This document shows positions 24,205 through 32,832 of a stretch of DNA of 64,000 nucleotides, piece after piece (the stretch's first letter is position 1; each line of letters opens with the position of its first letter). This DNA is from VXYK01 sp965221585 (GTDB taxonomy: Bacteria > Actinomycetota > Acidimicrobiia > Acidimicrobiales > Aldehydirespiratoraceae), in contig OZ244898.1 in assembly GCA_965221585.1 (NCBI GenBank), positions 2,914,001 to 2,978,000 of the forward strand. The letters are read 5' to 3'. Under the pieces are notes generated by a model. The model saw nothing but the letters and a program-made list of their open reading frames with translations, searched no databases and was not told the origin of the DNA. The position numbers and the translations under genes are program-made.

Positions 24205-25599
24205 ATGAGCGAAGTCAACAAGAGCACCGACGTGTTGGGCCAGAGCCGGATCTTCACGCGTGAGGTGATCAACGACATCCATGTGAAGTCCGAGCTGGGC
24301 CGTTACCGAATGCGCGGCTTCTCGATCTTCAAGAAGATCCCGCATTGGGACGAGCTGGTGTTCCTGCCTGGAACCCTGACCCGTTTCGTGATCGAGGGCT
24401 ACCGCGAGAAATGCGAGACCAAGACCGTGCTCGGGTCGCGGTTCGCGGCCAAGCCGCTGGAGCTCGACATTCCCGTGTACATCACCGGCATGAGCTTCGG
24501 CGCTCTGTCGCTGGAGGCCAAGATGGCTCTGGCCAAGGGCGCCTCGATGGCCGGGACGGCCACCTGTTCTGGTGAGGGCGGCATGATCCCGCCGGAGCGC
24601 GACCTGTCGACCAAGTGGTTCTACCAGATCATCCAGAGCCGTTACGGTTTCAACCCGCACCACCTGATGCTGGCCGACGCGGTCGAGTTCTTCATCGGCC
24701 AGGGCTGCAAGGTCGGCCTGGGCGGTCACCTGATGGGCCAGAAGGTCACCGAGCAGGTGGCTGAGATGCGGTCGCTGCCAGCCGGTATCGATCAGCGTTC
24801 ACCGGCTCGGCATCCCGACTGGCTCGGCCCTGACGATCTGTCGTTGAAGATCCAGGAGGTGCGTGAGGCCACCGACTACCAGATCCCGATCCAGCTGAAG
24901 CTGGGGTCTGCCCGGGTCTACGACGATGTGCGCATGGCTGCCAAGTGCGGGCCTGACGTGATCTATCTCGACGGCGCGGAGGGCGGCACCGGTGCCGGCC
25001 CGCATCTGGCCACCGAGGAGACGGGCATTCCGTTGATGGCGGCGATTCCGGAGGCTCGTCGGGCGCTGGAGGATGTGGGCCTCGCCGACGACATCGACCT
25101 GGTGGTCGCCGGCGGTATCCGCAACGGCGGCGATGTGGCCAAGTGCCTGGCTCTGGGAGCTGACGCGATCGCCATCGGCAGCGCGGCATTGATGGCCCTC
25201 AACTGCAACAAGGAGATCCCCGGGGTCACCGACTATGAGGGCACGATCGGTGTGCCCGCCGGCGAGTGCTACCACTGCCACACGGGCCGTTGCCCGGTCG
25301 GTGTCGCCACTCAGGACGTGGAGTTGCGCAAGCGTCTCGATGTCGATGAAGCGGCGCTGCGGGTCTACAACTTCCTGATCACGTTGACGATGGAAGTGCA
25401 GATGCTGGCGCGGGCCTGCGGCAAGACCGACATTCATTCGTTGGAGCCCGAGGACTTGGCGGCGTTGACCTATGAGGCTGCGGCGATGGCCAAGGTGCCG
25501 TTGGCCGGCAGCACCTACATCCCCGGTGTCACCGAGGAGAACACTCTGGCGGAGATCCGGGAACTGTTCGACAAACACGTAATCGATGGAGGCAACTGA
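24205..25599 (+). CDS. mgsC: FMN/iron-sulfur glutamate-synthase-like subunit (MgsC/GlxD-like)
   Basis: 464 residues. Contains the FMN-binding TIM-barrel motifs of glutamate synthase: 'YITGMSFGALSLEAKMALAKGA' in pieces, 'GEGGMIPPERD', 'IQLKLGSARVYDDV', 'DGAEGGTGAGP', 'VVAGGIRNGGDVAKCLALGADAIAIG', and the cysteine cluster 'CYHCHTGRCPVGVATQD' that binds a 3Fe-4S centre. In N-methylglutamate synthase this subunit condenses methylamine with 2-oxoglutarate. It follows MgsB by 31 bp. Confidence 0.85.
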   Translation: MSEVNKSTDVLGQSRIFTREVINDIHVKSELGRYRMRGFSIFKKIPHWDELVFLPGTLTRFVIEGYREKCETKTVLGSRFAAKPLELDIPVYITGMSFGALSLEAKMALAKGASMAGTATCSGEGGMIPPERDLSTKWFYQIIQSRYGFNPHHLMLADAVEFFIGQGCKVGLGGHLMGQKVTEQVAEMRSLPAGIDQRSPARHPDWLGPDDLSLKIQEVREATDYQIPIQLKLGSARVYDDVRMAAKCGPDVIYLDGAEGGTGAGPHLATEETGIPLMAAIPEARRALEDVGLADDIDLVVAGGIRNGGDVAKCLALGADAIAIGSAALMALNCNKEIPGVTDYEGTIGVPAGECYHCHTGRCPVGVATQDVELRKRLDVDEAALRVYNFLITLTMEVQMLARACGKTDIHSLEPEDLAALTYEAAAMAKVPLAGSTYIPGVTEENTLAEIRELFDKHVIDGGN

Positions 25600-25600
25600 G

Positions 25601-26071
25601 ATGCCGAATTCAACTGGCAGAGAATCGGCAAGCACGGGCGAGAGCCCGTCGGAAGTCCGCACGGTGGCGATCGACGCCGAAGTGCTGGCCGGAAAGCGTT
25701 TCCCGTATCAGGAGGACATAACGCTTGTCGCCGACATTGATCTGCTGGCTGCGACGCCCGGGCCCGACATCAACTGGCTCGAGGACATCACGTTGTTGGA
25801 GGAGGACGGTGTGCCTGCGGTGTTCGACCGTTATTCCAACTCGTTCCTGAAGATCTATTTCGATATCCCCGAGGGCCAAGAGGACGACATTGCCCGCAAG
25901 GTGCTGATCAGGCATCTGGTGGACGGGAACTCCTACGGCATCACCTTGAAGGACATCCACTGCAAGTTCCCGCAGGTGGAGTTGGGCCCCTGGGTGGCCG
26001 AGTCGCGCATCGTGGGCGAGAACTGGAAACCGACGGAGCTTGAGGGCTGGACCGCGCCCCAGGCGCACTGA
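25601..26071 (+). CDS. Unknown 156-residue protein of the methylamine operon
   Basis: ATG 25601 follows GGAGG at 25588-25592 and sits just after mgsC. Acidic, no signal peptide or membrane helix. Notable segments: 'GKRFPYQEDITLVADIDLL', 'PGPDINWLEDITLLEEDGV', 'DRYSNSFLKIYFDIPEG' and 'HLVDGNSYGITLKDIHCKF'. I do not recognise the family. Its location between mgsC and an FAD amine dehydrogenase suggests a subunit or accessory factor of one of those enzymes, but it does not resemble the known delta or gamma subunits of sarcosine oxidase. Confidence 0.65.
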   Translation: MPNSTGRESASTGESPSEVRTVAIDAEVLAGKRFPYQEDITLVADIDLLAATPGPDINWLEDITLLEEDGVPAVFDRYSNSFLKIYFDIPEGQEDDIARKVLIRHLVDGNSYGITLKDIHCKFPQVELGPWVAESRIVGENWKPTELEGWTAPQAH

Positions 26072-26108
26072 GACCGAGGGTCGAGCGAAGAATCAACAAG
26101 GAGCAGCC

Positions 26109-27440
26109 GTGAGTCTTCCCCGCAGTTCTCGTTATGTGATCATCGGTGCAGGTATCCACGGATTGTCGACTGCCTGGAACCTGGCCCGTGATCTGCGTTC
26201 GTCGGGGCGCGGCTCGGGTGCCGATGTGGTGGTGATCGACAAGGCCAGCGTGGGTGCCGGTGCCTCGGGCATTGCCTGCGGTGTGATCCGCAACAACTAT
26301 TTCCAGCCGGCGATGCGCGAGTTGATGGCGCATTCGGTGGATGTCTGGGAGAGCGACGCGGAGGCGTTCTCGTATCATCCGGTCGGGTATCTGCAGATCA
26401 GCCATGAGGCGATGCGCGCCGATGTCGCCTCGATCCATGCCCAGCAGCGCGATATCGGCTATGCGTCGACTTTCGTGGAGGGGGCTGAGGATTCCCGTCG
26501 GCACATGCTGGGGATTTTCGACGATTGGCAGGCGCAGGGCATCACCAGCGTTCTGCAGGAGCATCGGGGCGGCTACGCCAACAACATGGCTTCGCTCAAG
26601 GGTTTGTTGGGCAAGGCGGAGGCCGAGGGTGTGTCGGTGGTCGGCGGGGTGACGGTGATGGGTTTCGAGCGTGATACTGCGGGGGCTGTGACTGCGGTCG
26701 TGACCGATCAGGGCAGCGTCGCGTGTGACCAGGTGGTTGTGGCGGTGGGGCCCTGGGTGCAGCAGATCTGGGCCATGCTCGATCTGCCGTTCGAGACTGA
26801 TGTGTTGGGCCGTGACGGCAACCTGCATCGTCGGCCGACCTGGACCTACATGTGTCTGCAGGAGGGCACGTTGGAGGTGGATCCTGGTTATCTGGTCGAC
26901 AATTCGGGCAATATGCCGCCGGTGGTTCATATCGACACCGACGCGCCGCTCTACGACGCCGACGGCCTGGTCACTGAGGGTCCGTGGGGGGTGTACTACA
27001 AACCTGACTTCAATTTCGGTGGGGTGCAGGGCGGTTACATGCCCTATGTGGTCGACAAGCCGGCGGATGAGGTGGCGGTTGATCCCTACGGGCCGGAGTC
27101 ACCCGATTTCATTGTGGGCGAGGATTTCTACCGGACTTGGTCTGCGGCGTTGGCTCATTGTCAGAAGCGTTTCGAGGGCAAGGGTCATTTGATGAGCCGT
27201 GAGCCCTCTGGCGGTATCGGCAGTTTCTCACCCGACAATTTCCCGGTGTTCGACACGTTCTGCGACAACGTCTATTTCATCGCGGACTCCAACCACGGCT
27301 ACAAGATGATCGGTGTCGGTGCGCTTGTGGCCAGGGAGTTGTTGGGTGAGCCTCAAGTTCTGCTGGCTCCGTTCTGTTGGTCTCGTTACGCCACTGGGGA
27401 TCTGCACCCGGTGAGCAACTCGCCGTACCCGTGGAGCTGA
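26109..27440 (+). CDS. FAD-dependent amine oxidoreductase (DAO family)
   Basis: 443 residues from GTG 26109, with AAGGAG just upstream. The N-terminal ADP-binding fold 'YVIIGAGIHGLSTAWNLAR' and the covalent-flavin-region segment 'VGAGASGIACGVIRNNYFQP' place it in the sarcosine oxidase beta/dimethylglycine dehydrogenase family. C-terminal 'PSGGIGSFSPDNFPVFD' and 'NHGYKMIGVGALVARELLG' complete the FAD site. Five genes into the gmaS-mgs operon, it could oxidise N-methylglutamate to glutamate plus a C1 unit, replacing the usual four-subunit MgdABCD, of which the other subunits are missing here. Sarcosine or another N-methyl amino acid is equally possible. Confidence 0.8.
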   Translation: MSLPRSSRYVIIGAGIHGLSTAWNLARDLRSSGRGSGADVVVIDKASVGAGASGIACGVIRNNYFQPAMRELMAHSVDVWESDAEAFSYHPVGYLQISHEAMRADVASIHAQQRDIGYASTFVEGAEDSRRHMLGIFDDWQAQGITSVLQEHRGGYANNMASLKGLLGKAEAEGVSVVGGVTVMGFERDTAGAVTAVVTDQGSVACDQVVVAVGPWVQQIWAMLDLPFETDVLGRDGNLHRRPTWTYMCLQEGTLEVDPGYLVDNSGNMPPVVHIDTDAPLYDADGLVTEGPWGVYYKPDFNFGGVQGGYMPYVVDKPADEVAVDPYGPESPDFIVGEDFYRTWSAALAHCQKRFEGKGHLMSREPSGGIGSFSPDNFPVFDTFCDNVYFIADSNHGYKMIGVGALVARELLGEPQVLLAPFCWSRYATGDLHPVSNSPYPWS

Positions 27441-27479
27441 CCTCCCGCTCCCGCAAACCTGTTGGGTGCTGAGGCAGAG

Positions 27480-27908
27480 ATGACTGTCTCCGGTCGTTGT
27501 GCGTGCGGTGCGGTGCGGTTCACGTTGAAGGGGCCGTTGCGGCCTGTGATCAACTGCCATTGTTCCCGCTGTCGGCGTTGGACGGGCCATTTCATGGCGG
27601 CCACGAATACGCACCGGGATGATCTCTCGTTCGATCGAGGTGTCGATTCGGTGAAGTGGTGGATTCCTGACGAGGAGCGCAGCGTCGCCTATGGGTTCTG
27701 CACTCATTGCGGGGGCGGTTTGTTCTGGCGTTCGAGTGCCAAGCCCGGGAGGTATTCGGTAACTGCCGGGGCTCTTGAGGTGCCTACTGGCCTTGAGACA
27801 GCGCATGCCCTGTTCGTGGCCGAGGCCAGCGACTATCACCGCCTGGATCCTGATCTCCCCTGCCATGCCTACGATTCAAACGGCGGAGTCCATCTCGAAG
27901 ACTACTGA
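27480..27908 (+). CDS. GFA/CENP-V-like zinc protein
   Basis: 142 residues from ATG 27480. The zinc-ligand pattern is complete: 'GRCACGAVRFTL', 'INCHCSRCRRWTG' and 'FCTHCGGGLFWR'. This is the family named for glutathione-dependent formaldehyde-activating enzyme. Most members are of unproven function, and actinobacteria generally lack glutathione, so a formaldehyde role is only suggested by the operon, whose upstream enzymes release C1 units. It converges on the 27929 gene with 20 bp between stops. Confidence 0.82.
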   Translation: MTVSGRCACGAVRFTLKGPLRPVINCHCSRCRRWTGHFMAATNTHRDDLSFDRGVDSVKWWIPDEERSVAYGFCTHCGGGLFWRSSAKPGRYSVTAGALEVPTGLETAHALFVAEASDYHRLDPDLPCHAYDSNGGVHLEDY

Positions 27909-27928
27909 CAGAGTCTCTGCGGGTTCGG

Positions 27929-29116
27929 TCAGGCGCGGGCGGAGGGGCCGTAGGCGCAGAACATGTGCTCGTCGTCCGCGTAGCGGGTGGGGCGCAGCGG
28001 GTGCGGGTCGAAGGGGGGTTCGTGGCCGAGGACTATGGCCGCCACCATCTCGCCGATTGCGGGCGACAGTTTCAGTCCGTGGCCTGAGAAGCCGAGGGCG
28101 AGGCACAGGCCTTCTGTCTCGGGGGTCCAGCCGATGAGGGGGTGGTAGTCGGGGGTGATGTCGTAGGCGCCGCTGATGTGGCGGACCGGGGTTGCGCCTC
28201 GCAGCGCGGGCATCCGGGCGGCGAGCGCCCGGTCGATGCGTTCGATGTGCGCCTGTTGGTCGGCGTTGTCGCCGAACGACAGCGGGTCGTCGACCAGGGG
28301 CATCTCCGGCGGGTAGGCGGCGGCGAGGAAGCGGCGGCCCATGTCTGGGCGCAGCACGATGTTGGAGTTTCCGTCGGTGACGCAGGAGTGCATCTGGGGT
28401 TGGCCGGGCTGGGTCTGCATCATGGTCATTTCGAGCCGCCGCCGTTGCACGGGCACGTGCACTCCGATCGGGTCGAGTAGTTCGGTCGCCCAAGCTCCGG
28501 TCGCTGTGACGACCACGGGGGCGTCGATCGTGCCTGCGGCGGTGGTCACGCCGGTGAGGCGGCCGCCGTCGGTTCGCAGTTCGGTGACTCTGACTCCGCT
28601 GACGACCTGCGCGCCGTGGGCCTGGGCCGCGGCGAGCCAACTCAGCACCATCTTGGTGACGTCGATGTAGCCGCCGTCGGGTTCGTATGCCCCGCCTGCG
28701 AGGTCGTCGGTCACCAGCAGGGGTTCGAGGGTGGCGATCTCGGCGGCGCCGACGAATCGGGTGTCGACGCCGCAGGACTTGCCCAGGTCGATGTTGCGGT
28801 GGAGGGCGTCGAGCTGGTCCTCGACGACGAGCAGCAGGTAACCGAGCTGTTGGTAGCCGGGGTCGCCGACACCCACCTCGTTGTCCCAGTTCTGGATCAC
28901 GTTGAACCCGTGCCGGGCCATGTGGATCAGCAGTTCGTTGGAGTAGTGCTGACGGATCTGGCCGAAGGTTCTTCCAGAGATCCCCCCTACCGGCGGGCGT
29001 TCGTCTACGACCACGACCTTGGCATCGGATCGGGCCGCGAGCTGGTAGGCGATGCTGGCACCCATGATGCCCGCGCCGACAACGACGATGTCTGCTGTCG
29101 CCGGGACCGGCCTCAT
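27929..29116 (-). CDS. FAD-dependent oxidoreductase (sarcosine oxidase beta-like)
   Basis: 395 residues. The N-terminal dinucleotide fold 'DIVVVGAGIMGASIAYQLAAR' and 'RTFGQIRQHYSNELL', then 'GYIDVTKMVLSWLAAAQAHG', 'DYHPLIGWTPETEGLCLALG' and 'SGHGLKLSPAIGEMVA', are typical of DAO-family amine oxidases. It lies 19 bp after tmm on the same strand and so is expressed with it. A likely substrate is a methylated amine or N-methyl amino acid from trimethylamine breakdown. It is a paralogue, not a copy, of the 26109 enzyme. Confidence 0.78.
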   Translation of the reverse strand: MRPVPATADIVVVGAGIMGASIAYQLAARSDAKVVVVDERPPVGGISGRTFGQIRQHYSNELLIHMARHGFNVIQNWDNEVGVGDPGYQQLGYLLLVVEDQLDALHRNIDLGKSCGVDTRFVGAAEIATLEPLLVTDDLAGGAYEPDGGYIDVTKMVLSWLAAAQAHGAQVVSGVRVTELRTDGGRLTGVTTAAGTIDAPVVVTATGAWATELLDPIGVHVPVQRRRLEMTMMQTQPGQPQMHSCVTDGNSNIVLRPDMGRRFLAAAYPPEMPLVDDPLSFGDNADQQAHIERIDRALAARMPALRGATPVRHISGAYDITPDYHPLIGWTPETEGLCLALGFSGHGLKLSPAIGEMVAAIVLGHEPPFDPHPLRPTRYADDEHMFCAYGPSARA

Positions 29117-29135
29117 GGGCTTGGTTGTGGGTCCG

Positions 29136-30479
29136 TCATTCGGTTGCCAGGAACGACTCGAGTGAGTCGTCGAGGGCGTCGACCCAGTCGGTGTGGTGTA
29201 CCGGGGCGACGGTACCTGTCATGGGCGACGTGTGGCCGTTGTCGCGGTAGCCGATGATCGACTTCTTCTTGTGGCCCTTCCAGTCTTTGAACATCTTGGA
29301 CACCAGCGGGGTGTTGAAGTCCGGGTAGTCGCTCTGTTCGAGCAGGTCCTGGGTGTAGGCGCCCTGGTAGTCGATGAGGCCGTAGTCGTCTTCGATGGCA
29401 TCCTCGATTGCTTGTTCCTCGGCGATCGAGCGGGCCTGCTCCTCTGCCGAGGGCAGTTCGATGCGTCCGAGGATCACGTCGCGGGCGTACCAGGCCTGCA
29501 CGTCGAACATGTTGAAGGTGTACCACTGGTCCTGCATGCCGAGATACATGACGCCGTTGTCGGGTTGGAAGACGACGCCCTTGTACAGCATCGAGCTGGC
29601 GAGCCGGTTGGTGGTGACGAGGCGCAGGTCGTCGTCCATGTACGGGAAGTGGTGCAGATAGCCGGTGCAGGAGACGATGGCGTCGATCTCTGTAGAGGTG
29701 CCGTCTACGAAGTGGACGGTGCGGCCGTCGACGTGGCTGAGGATCGGCTTCTCGGTGATGCCTTCGGGCCAGTCGAAGCCCATGGGTCCGCTGCGCGAGG
29801 AGCATACGACTGAGCGTGCCCCGTATTTCCAGCATTGCGAGGCGATGTCTTCGGCTGAGTAGCTCGAGCCGATGATCATCACGTTCTGGTCGGCGAACTG
29901 GACCGCGTCGCGGAAGTCGTGGGCGTGCAGGAGCGTGCCGCCGAAGGTGTCGTAGCCGGGGTAGTGCGGCATGTTCGGTGTGGAGAAGTGTCCGCTGGCC
30001 ACGATCACGTAGTCGAACTCCTCGGTGCTGGAGCTGTCGGTTTCGTGGTTGTGTGCCTGAAGCACGAAGCGGCCGGTTTCTGGTGAGCGGGTGACGCTGC
30101 GTACTGCGTGGTTGAAGCGGATGTACTTGCGGATGCCGCTGCGGGCGGCTCGGCCGACGATGTAGTCGTAGAGGACTTCTCGTGGCGGGAACGAGCCGAT
30201 GGGCCTGCCGAAGTGCTCCTCGAAGGTGTAGTCGCCGAATTCGAGGCATTCTTTGGGGCCGTTGGACCACAGGTAGCGGTACATGCTTCCGTGGCAGGGC
30301 TCGCCGTGTTCGTCGAGGCCGGTGCGCCAGGTGTAGTTCCAGAGCCCGCCCCAGTCCTCTTGTTTCTCGTAGCAGACGAGGTCCGGCATTGCTGCGCCGT
30401 CGGCTGCTTTGTCGCTGGCGAATGCGTGAAGTTGCGCCAGTCCGCATGGTCCGGCGCCGATTATGGCTACGCGTGTCAT
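29136..30479 (-). CDS. tmm: Trimethylamine monooxygenase (flavin-containing)
   Basis: 447 residues, ATG 30479 preceded by a G-run Shine-Dalgarno. FAD site 'VAIIGAGPCGLAQLHAF', then 'CYEKQEDWGGLWNYTWRTG', which is distinctive for bacterial Tmm, then 'VIVASGHFSTPNMPHYPGY' (FMO-type FxGxxxHxxx variant region), and the NADPH fold 'VMIIGSSYSAEDIASQCWK'. 'IVSCTGYLHHFPYM' and 'YLGMQDQWYTFNMFDVQAW' follow. Tmm oxidises TMA to TMAO with NADPH and O2. The partner demethylase gene tdm is 4.4 kb away, making a complete TMA-to-DMA step. Confidence 0.9.
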   Translation of the reverse strand: MTRVAIIGAGPCGLAQLHAFASDKAADGAAMPDLVCYEKQEDWGGLWNYTWRTGLDEHGEPCHGSMYRYLWSNGPKECLEFGDYTFEEHFGRPIGSFPPREVLYDYIVGRAARSGIRKYIRFNHAVRSVTRSPETGRFVLQAHNHETDSSSTEEFDYVIVASGHFSTPNMPHYPGYDTFGGTLLHAHDFRDAVQFADQNVMIIGSSYSAEDIASQCWKYGARSVVCSSRSGPMGFDWPEGITEKPILSHVDGRTVHFVDGTSTEIDAIVSCTGYLHHFPYMDDDLRLVTTNRLASSMLYKGVVFQPDNGVMYLGMQDQWYTFNMFDVQAWYARDVILGRIELPSAEEQARSIAEEQAIEDAIEDDYGLIDYQGAYTQDLLEQSDYPDFNTPLVSKMFKDWKGHKKKSIIGYRDNGHTSPMTGTVAPVHHTDWVDALDDSLESFLATE

Positions 30480-30582
30480 CTTCCAAATCCCCCCTGTGAT
30501 TGGTGGTACCTGTAACCAGAGTAAAACCTAGCCTAGTCTTCCGGTTCGTGCAGGGGAAGTGGAAACGGCCTGCATCCTGCCC

Positions 30583-31677
30583 CTAACCAAGCAGTTCGTC
30601 GAGGGCGGCTAGGAGGAGGGTGACGTTGCGGGGGCGGGCTGTGTGGCCCATGCAGCCGATGCGCCAGCAGGTTCCGGCGAAGGCTCCGAGGCCTCCGCCG
30701 ATCTCGATGCCGTAGTGGTCGAGCAGTTGTCTGCGTATGTCGGCTTCGCTCCATGAATCCGGGAGCCGCTCCTCGGGCACCCGTACCGAGGTGAGTTGGG
30801 GCAGGCGGTTGGGGGCAGGCGCTACCAGCTCGAACCCTCGGGCCTCGAGCCCGTCCTGGAGCAGGTCGCCGCATTGCTGGTGGCGGGCCTGGGCGGCGGT
30901 GAGGCCCTCGTCGAGAACCACGCCGAGTCCGGCGTGCAGGGCGTAGATCATGGCGATGGGGGCGGTGTGGTGGTATGCCCGGGCTCCGCTTCCTGTGACG
31001 TAGTCGGCGATCATCTGCAGGTCGAAGTACCACGACGCCGGCCGTTTGAGCAGGCGCTCAACGGCTCGGTCCGAGACGCTGAGCGGGGCCAGACCGGGGG
31101 GCACGCCGAGACATTTCTGGGTGCCGCTGTAGGCGATGTCGACGCCCCAGTCGTCGAGGCGCACGTCTATCCCGGCGAGCGAGGTGACGCAGTCCGCCAA
31201 CAGCAGGGCGTCGCCCTTTGCGGCGCTGAGCTCGGCGAGGTCGTTGCGTACGCCGGTGGAGGTTTCTGCGTGCACGACGGCTATCAGGGTCGGGTTCGGG
31301 TGGGCGTCGAGGAGGCGTTGCGGATCGATGGGGGTTCCCCATTCGGCTTCTACGGGGATCACCGTGGCGCCGCAGCGGGCGGCGACGTCGCACATGCGCC
31401 GTCCGAAGACGCCGTTGACGCCGATCACGACCGTGTCGCCTTCCGTCACCACGTTGACGAACGCCGCCTCCATGCCTGCCGACCCGGTTCCGGACACCGG
31501 GAAGGTGAGCGCGTTGGCAGTGCGAAACACGGCTCGCAGTCGTTCGCAGGTTTCGTCGAGGAGCGCGATGAACTCGCCGTCGAGGTGGCCGAGCAGTGGA
31601 CGGGTGAATGCCTGGGTGACTTCTGGGTATGGGTTTGAGGGGCCCGGACCCATCAAAATTCGATCAATATTTGTCAT
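30583..31677 (-). CDS. sgaA: Serine-glyoxylate (alanine-glyoxylate) aminotransferase
   Basis: 364 residues, PLP-dependent class V aminotransferase. 'RILMGPGPSNPYPEVTQAF' and 'PLLGHLDGEF' start the protein; 'FPVSGTGSAGMEAAFVN' and 'LLLADCVTSLAGIDV' form the cofactor pocket; the PLP lysine is in 'IAYSGTQKCLGVPPGLAP'; the end has 'EIGGGLGAFAGTCWRIGCMG'. It moves the amino group of serine or alanine to glyoxylate, returning glycine in the serine cycle. It is divergent from mcl/mtkAB through a shared control region and upstream of tmm on the minus strand. Confidence 0.88.
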   Translation of the reverse strand: MTNIDRILMGPGPSNPYPEVTQAFTRPLLGHLDGEFIALLDETCERLRAVFRTANALTFPVSGTGSAGMEAAFVNVVTEGDTVVIGVNGVFGRRMCDVAARCGATVIPVEAEWGTPIDPQRLLDAHPNPTLIAVVHAETSTGVRNDLAELSAAKGDALLLADCVTSLAGIDVRLDDWGVDIAYSGTQKCLGVPPGLAPLSVSDRAVERLLKRPASWYFDLQMIADYVTGSGARAYHHTAPIAMIYALHAGLGVVLDEGLTAAQARHQQCGDLLQDGLEARGFELVAPAPNRLPQLTSVRVPEERLPDSWSEADIRRQLLDHYGIEIGGGLGAFAGTCWRIGCMGHTARPRNVTLLLAALDELLG

Positions 31678-31709
31678 AAATCACCCGCAATATTAGTGGA
31701 GCAACCCTT

Positions 31710-31727
31710 GACAGTAGTGTTACTGTC
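31710..31727. promoter_or_regulatory. Perfect dyad overlapping a -35-like hexamer between sgaA and mcl
   Basis: GACAGTA (31710-31716) and TACTGTC (31721-31727) form a perfect 7-bp dyad around GTGT. A TTGACA hexamer (31708-31713) overlaps its left arm. The 131-bp divergent region is AT-rich and has a second dyad CCGAG...CTCGG near 31751-31767. The layout fits an operator that controls both serine-cycle transcription units. Confidence 0.5.
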
Positions 31728-31808
31728 GCGCCACTACGAATGAATTCAGCCGAGAATTCTCCTCGGTGACCAATATTTATCATTTTTTGGTCTAGCGATC
31801 GGTCCATC

Positions 31809-32747
31809 ATGAGCCATTATCAAATTGCCGAAGCAACCCGGCGGCTGCATCGCAGCGAGTTGGCCGTGCCTGGCTCCAATCCCGCATTCTTCGAGAAGGC
31901 TGCGGCCAGCGCTGCCGACTACGTGTTCCTGGACCTCGAGGACGCGGTCGCGCCCGACGACAAGGTTTCGGCCCGCAGCAACGTGATCGAGGCGTTGGGC
32001 GACATCGATTGGCGCGGCTCCAACAAGACCATCTCGGTGCGGATCAATGGGCTCGACACGCACTACATGTACCGCGATGTGATCGAGGTCGTGGAACAGG
32101 CGGGCGCGCACCTCGACACGATCCTGATCCCCAAGGCTGGTGTTCCCGGCGACATCTACATGGTCGATGCTCTGGTCACCCAGATCGAGCAGGGTATGGG
32201 CCTCGACCACCGGATCGGTCTCGAGGCTCTGGTCGAAACCGCTTTGGGCATGGCCAACGTGGAGGCTCTGGCGGCGGCGAGCCCGCGGCTCGAGGCGCTG
32301 CATTTCGGGGTGGCCGACTATACGGCCTCGGTCCGGGCCCGGACGATAACGATCGGCGGGCTCAACCCCGACTATCCGGGCGATCAGTGGCACTCGGCGC
32401 TGTCGCGGATGCTGGTGGCCTGTCGAGCCAACGGGCTGCGTGCCATCGACGGCCCGTTCGGCGACTTCGGTGATCCCGACGGCTTCGTTGCGGGGGCTCG
32501 CAGAGCCGCGGCGCTCGGCTACGAGGGCAAGTGGGCGATCCATCCGTCGCAGATCGCCCTGGCCAACGAGGTTTTCACGCCGCCCGCAGCCGAGGTGGCG
32601 CAGGCGCGGAGGGTGCTCGAGGCACTGGAGGAGGCTGCCGCGGCGGGCCGTGGTGCGGCCCAGATAGACGGGCGCATGATCGATGCCGCGTCCGCACGGA
32701 TGGCCCGCAACGTGGTTGAGACCGCCGATGCCATCGAGGCGGGCTGA
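31809..32747 (+). CDS. mcl: L-malyl-CoA lyase (CitE-like family)
   Basis: 312 residues. 'RRLHRSELAVPGSNPAFFEKA' (in pieces), 'DYVFLDLEDAVAPDDK', 'SVRINGLDTHYMYRD', 'ILIPKAGVPGDIYMVD', the catalytic-Glu/metal region 'LEALVETALGMANVEAL', 'HFGVADYTASV' and 'KWAIHPSQIALANEVF' are those of malyl-CoA/beta-methylmalyl-CoA lyases. It splits malyl-CoA into acetyl-CoA and glyoxylate. Being first in mcl-mtkA-mtkB, it defines the serine-cycle cleavage branch. Confidence 0.9.
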   Translation: MSHYQIAEATRRLHRSELAVPGSNPAFFEKAAASAADYVFLDLEDAVAPDDKVSARSNVIEALGDIDWRGSNKTISVRINGLDTHYMYRDVIEVVEQAGAHLDTILIPKAGVPGDIYMVDALVTQIEQGMGLDHRIGLEALVETALGMANVEALAAASPRLEALHFGVADYTASVRARTITIGGLNPDYPGDQWHSALSRMLVACRANGLRAIDGPFGDFGDPDGFVAGARRAAALGYEGKWAIHPSQIALANEVFTPPAAEVAQARRVLEALEEAAAAGRGAAQIDGRMIDAASARMARNVVETADAIEAG

Positions 32748-32832
32748 GGACAGACTCCGGCACGACAAGCGCAGCCGGGCGCACAACAAGATCGTAAGCG
32801 AACCGCATACGAGGAGTTCAGGAGGGGACTCG

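Noticed and set aside
29113..30486. 457-codon minus-strand frame overlapping tmm
   Set aside because: Arg/Pro/His-rich out-of-frame shadow; the tmm frame carries FAD and NADPH motifs and a ribosome site.
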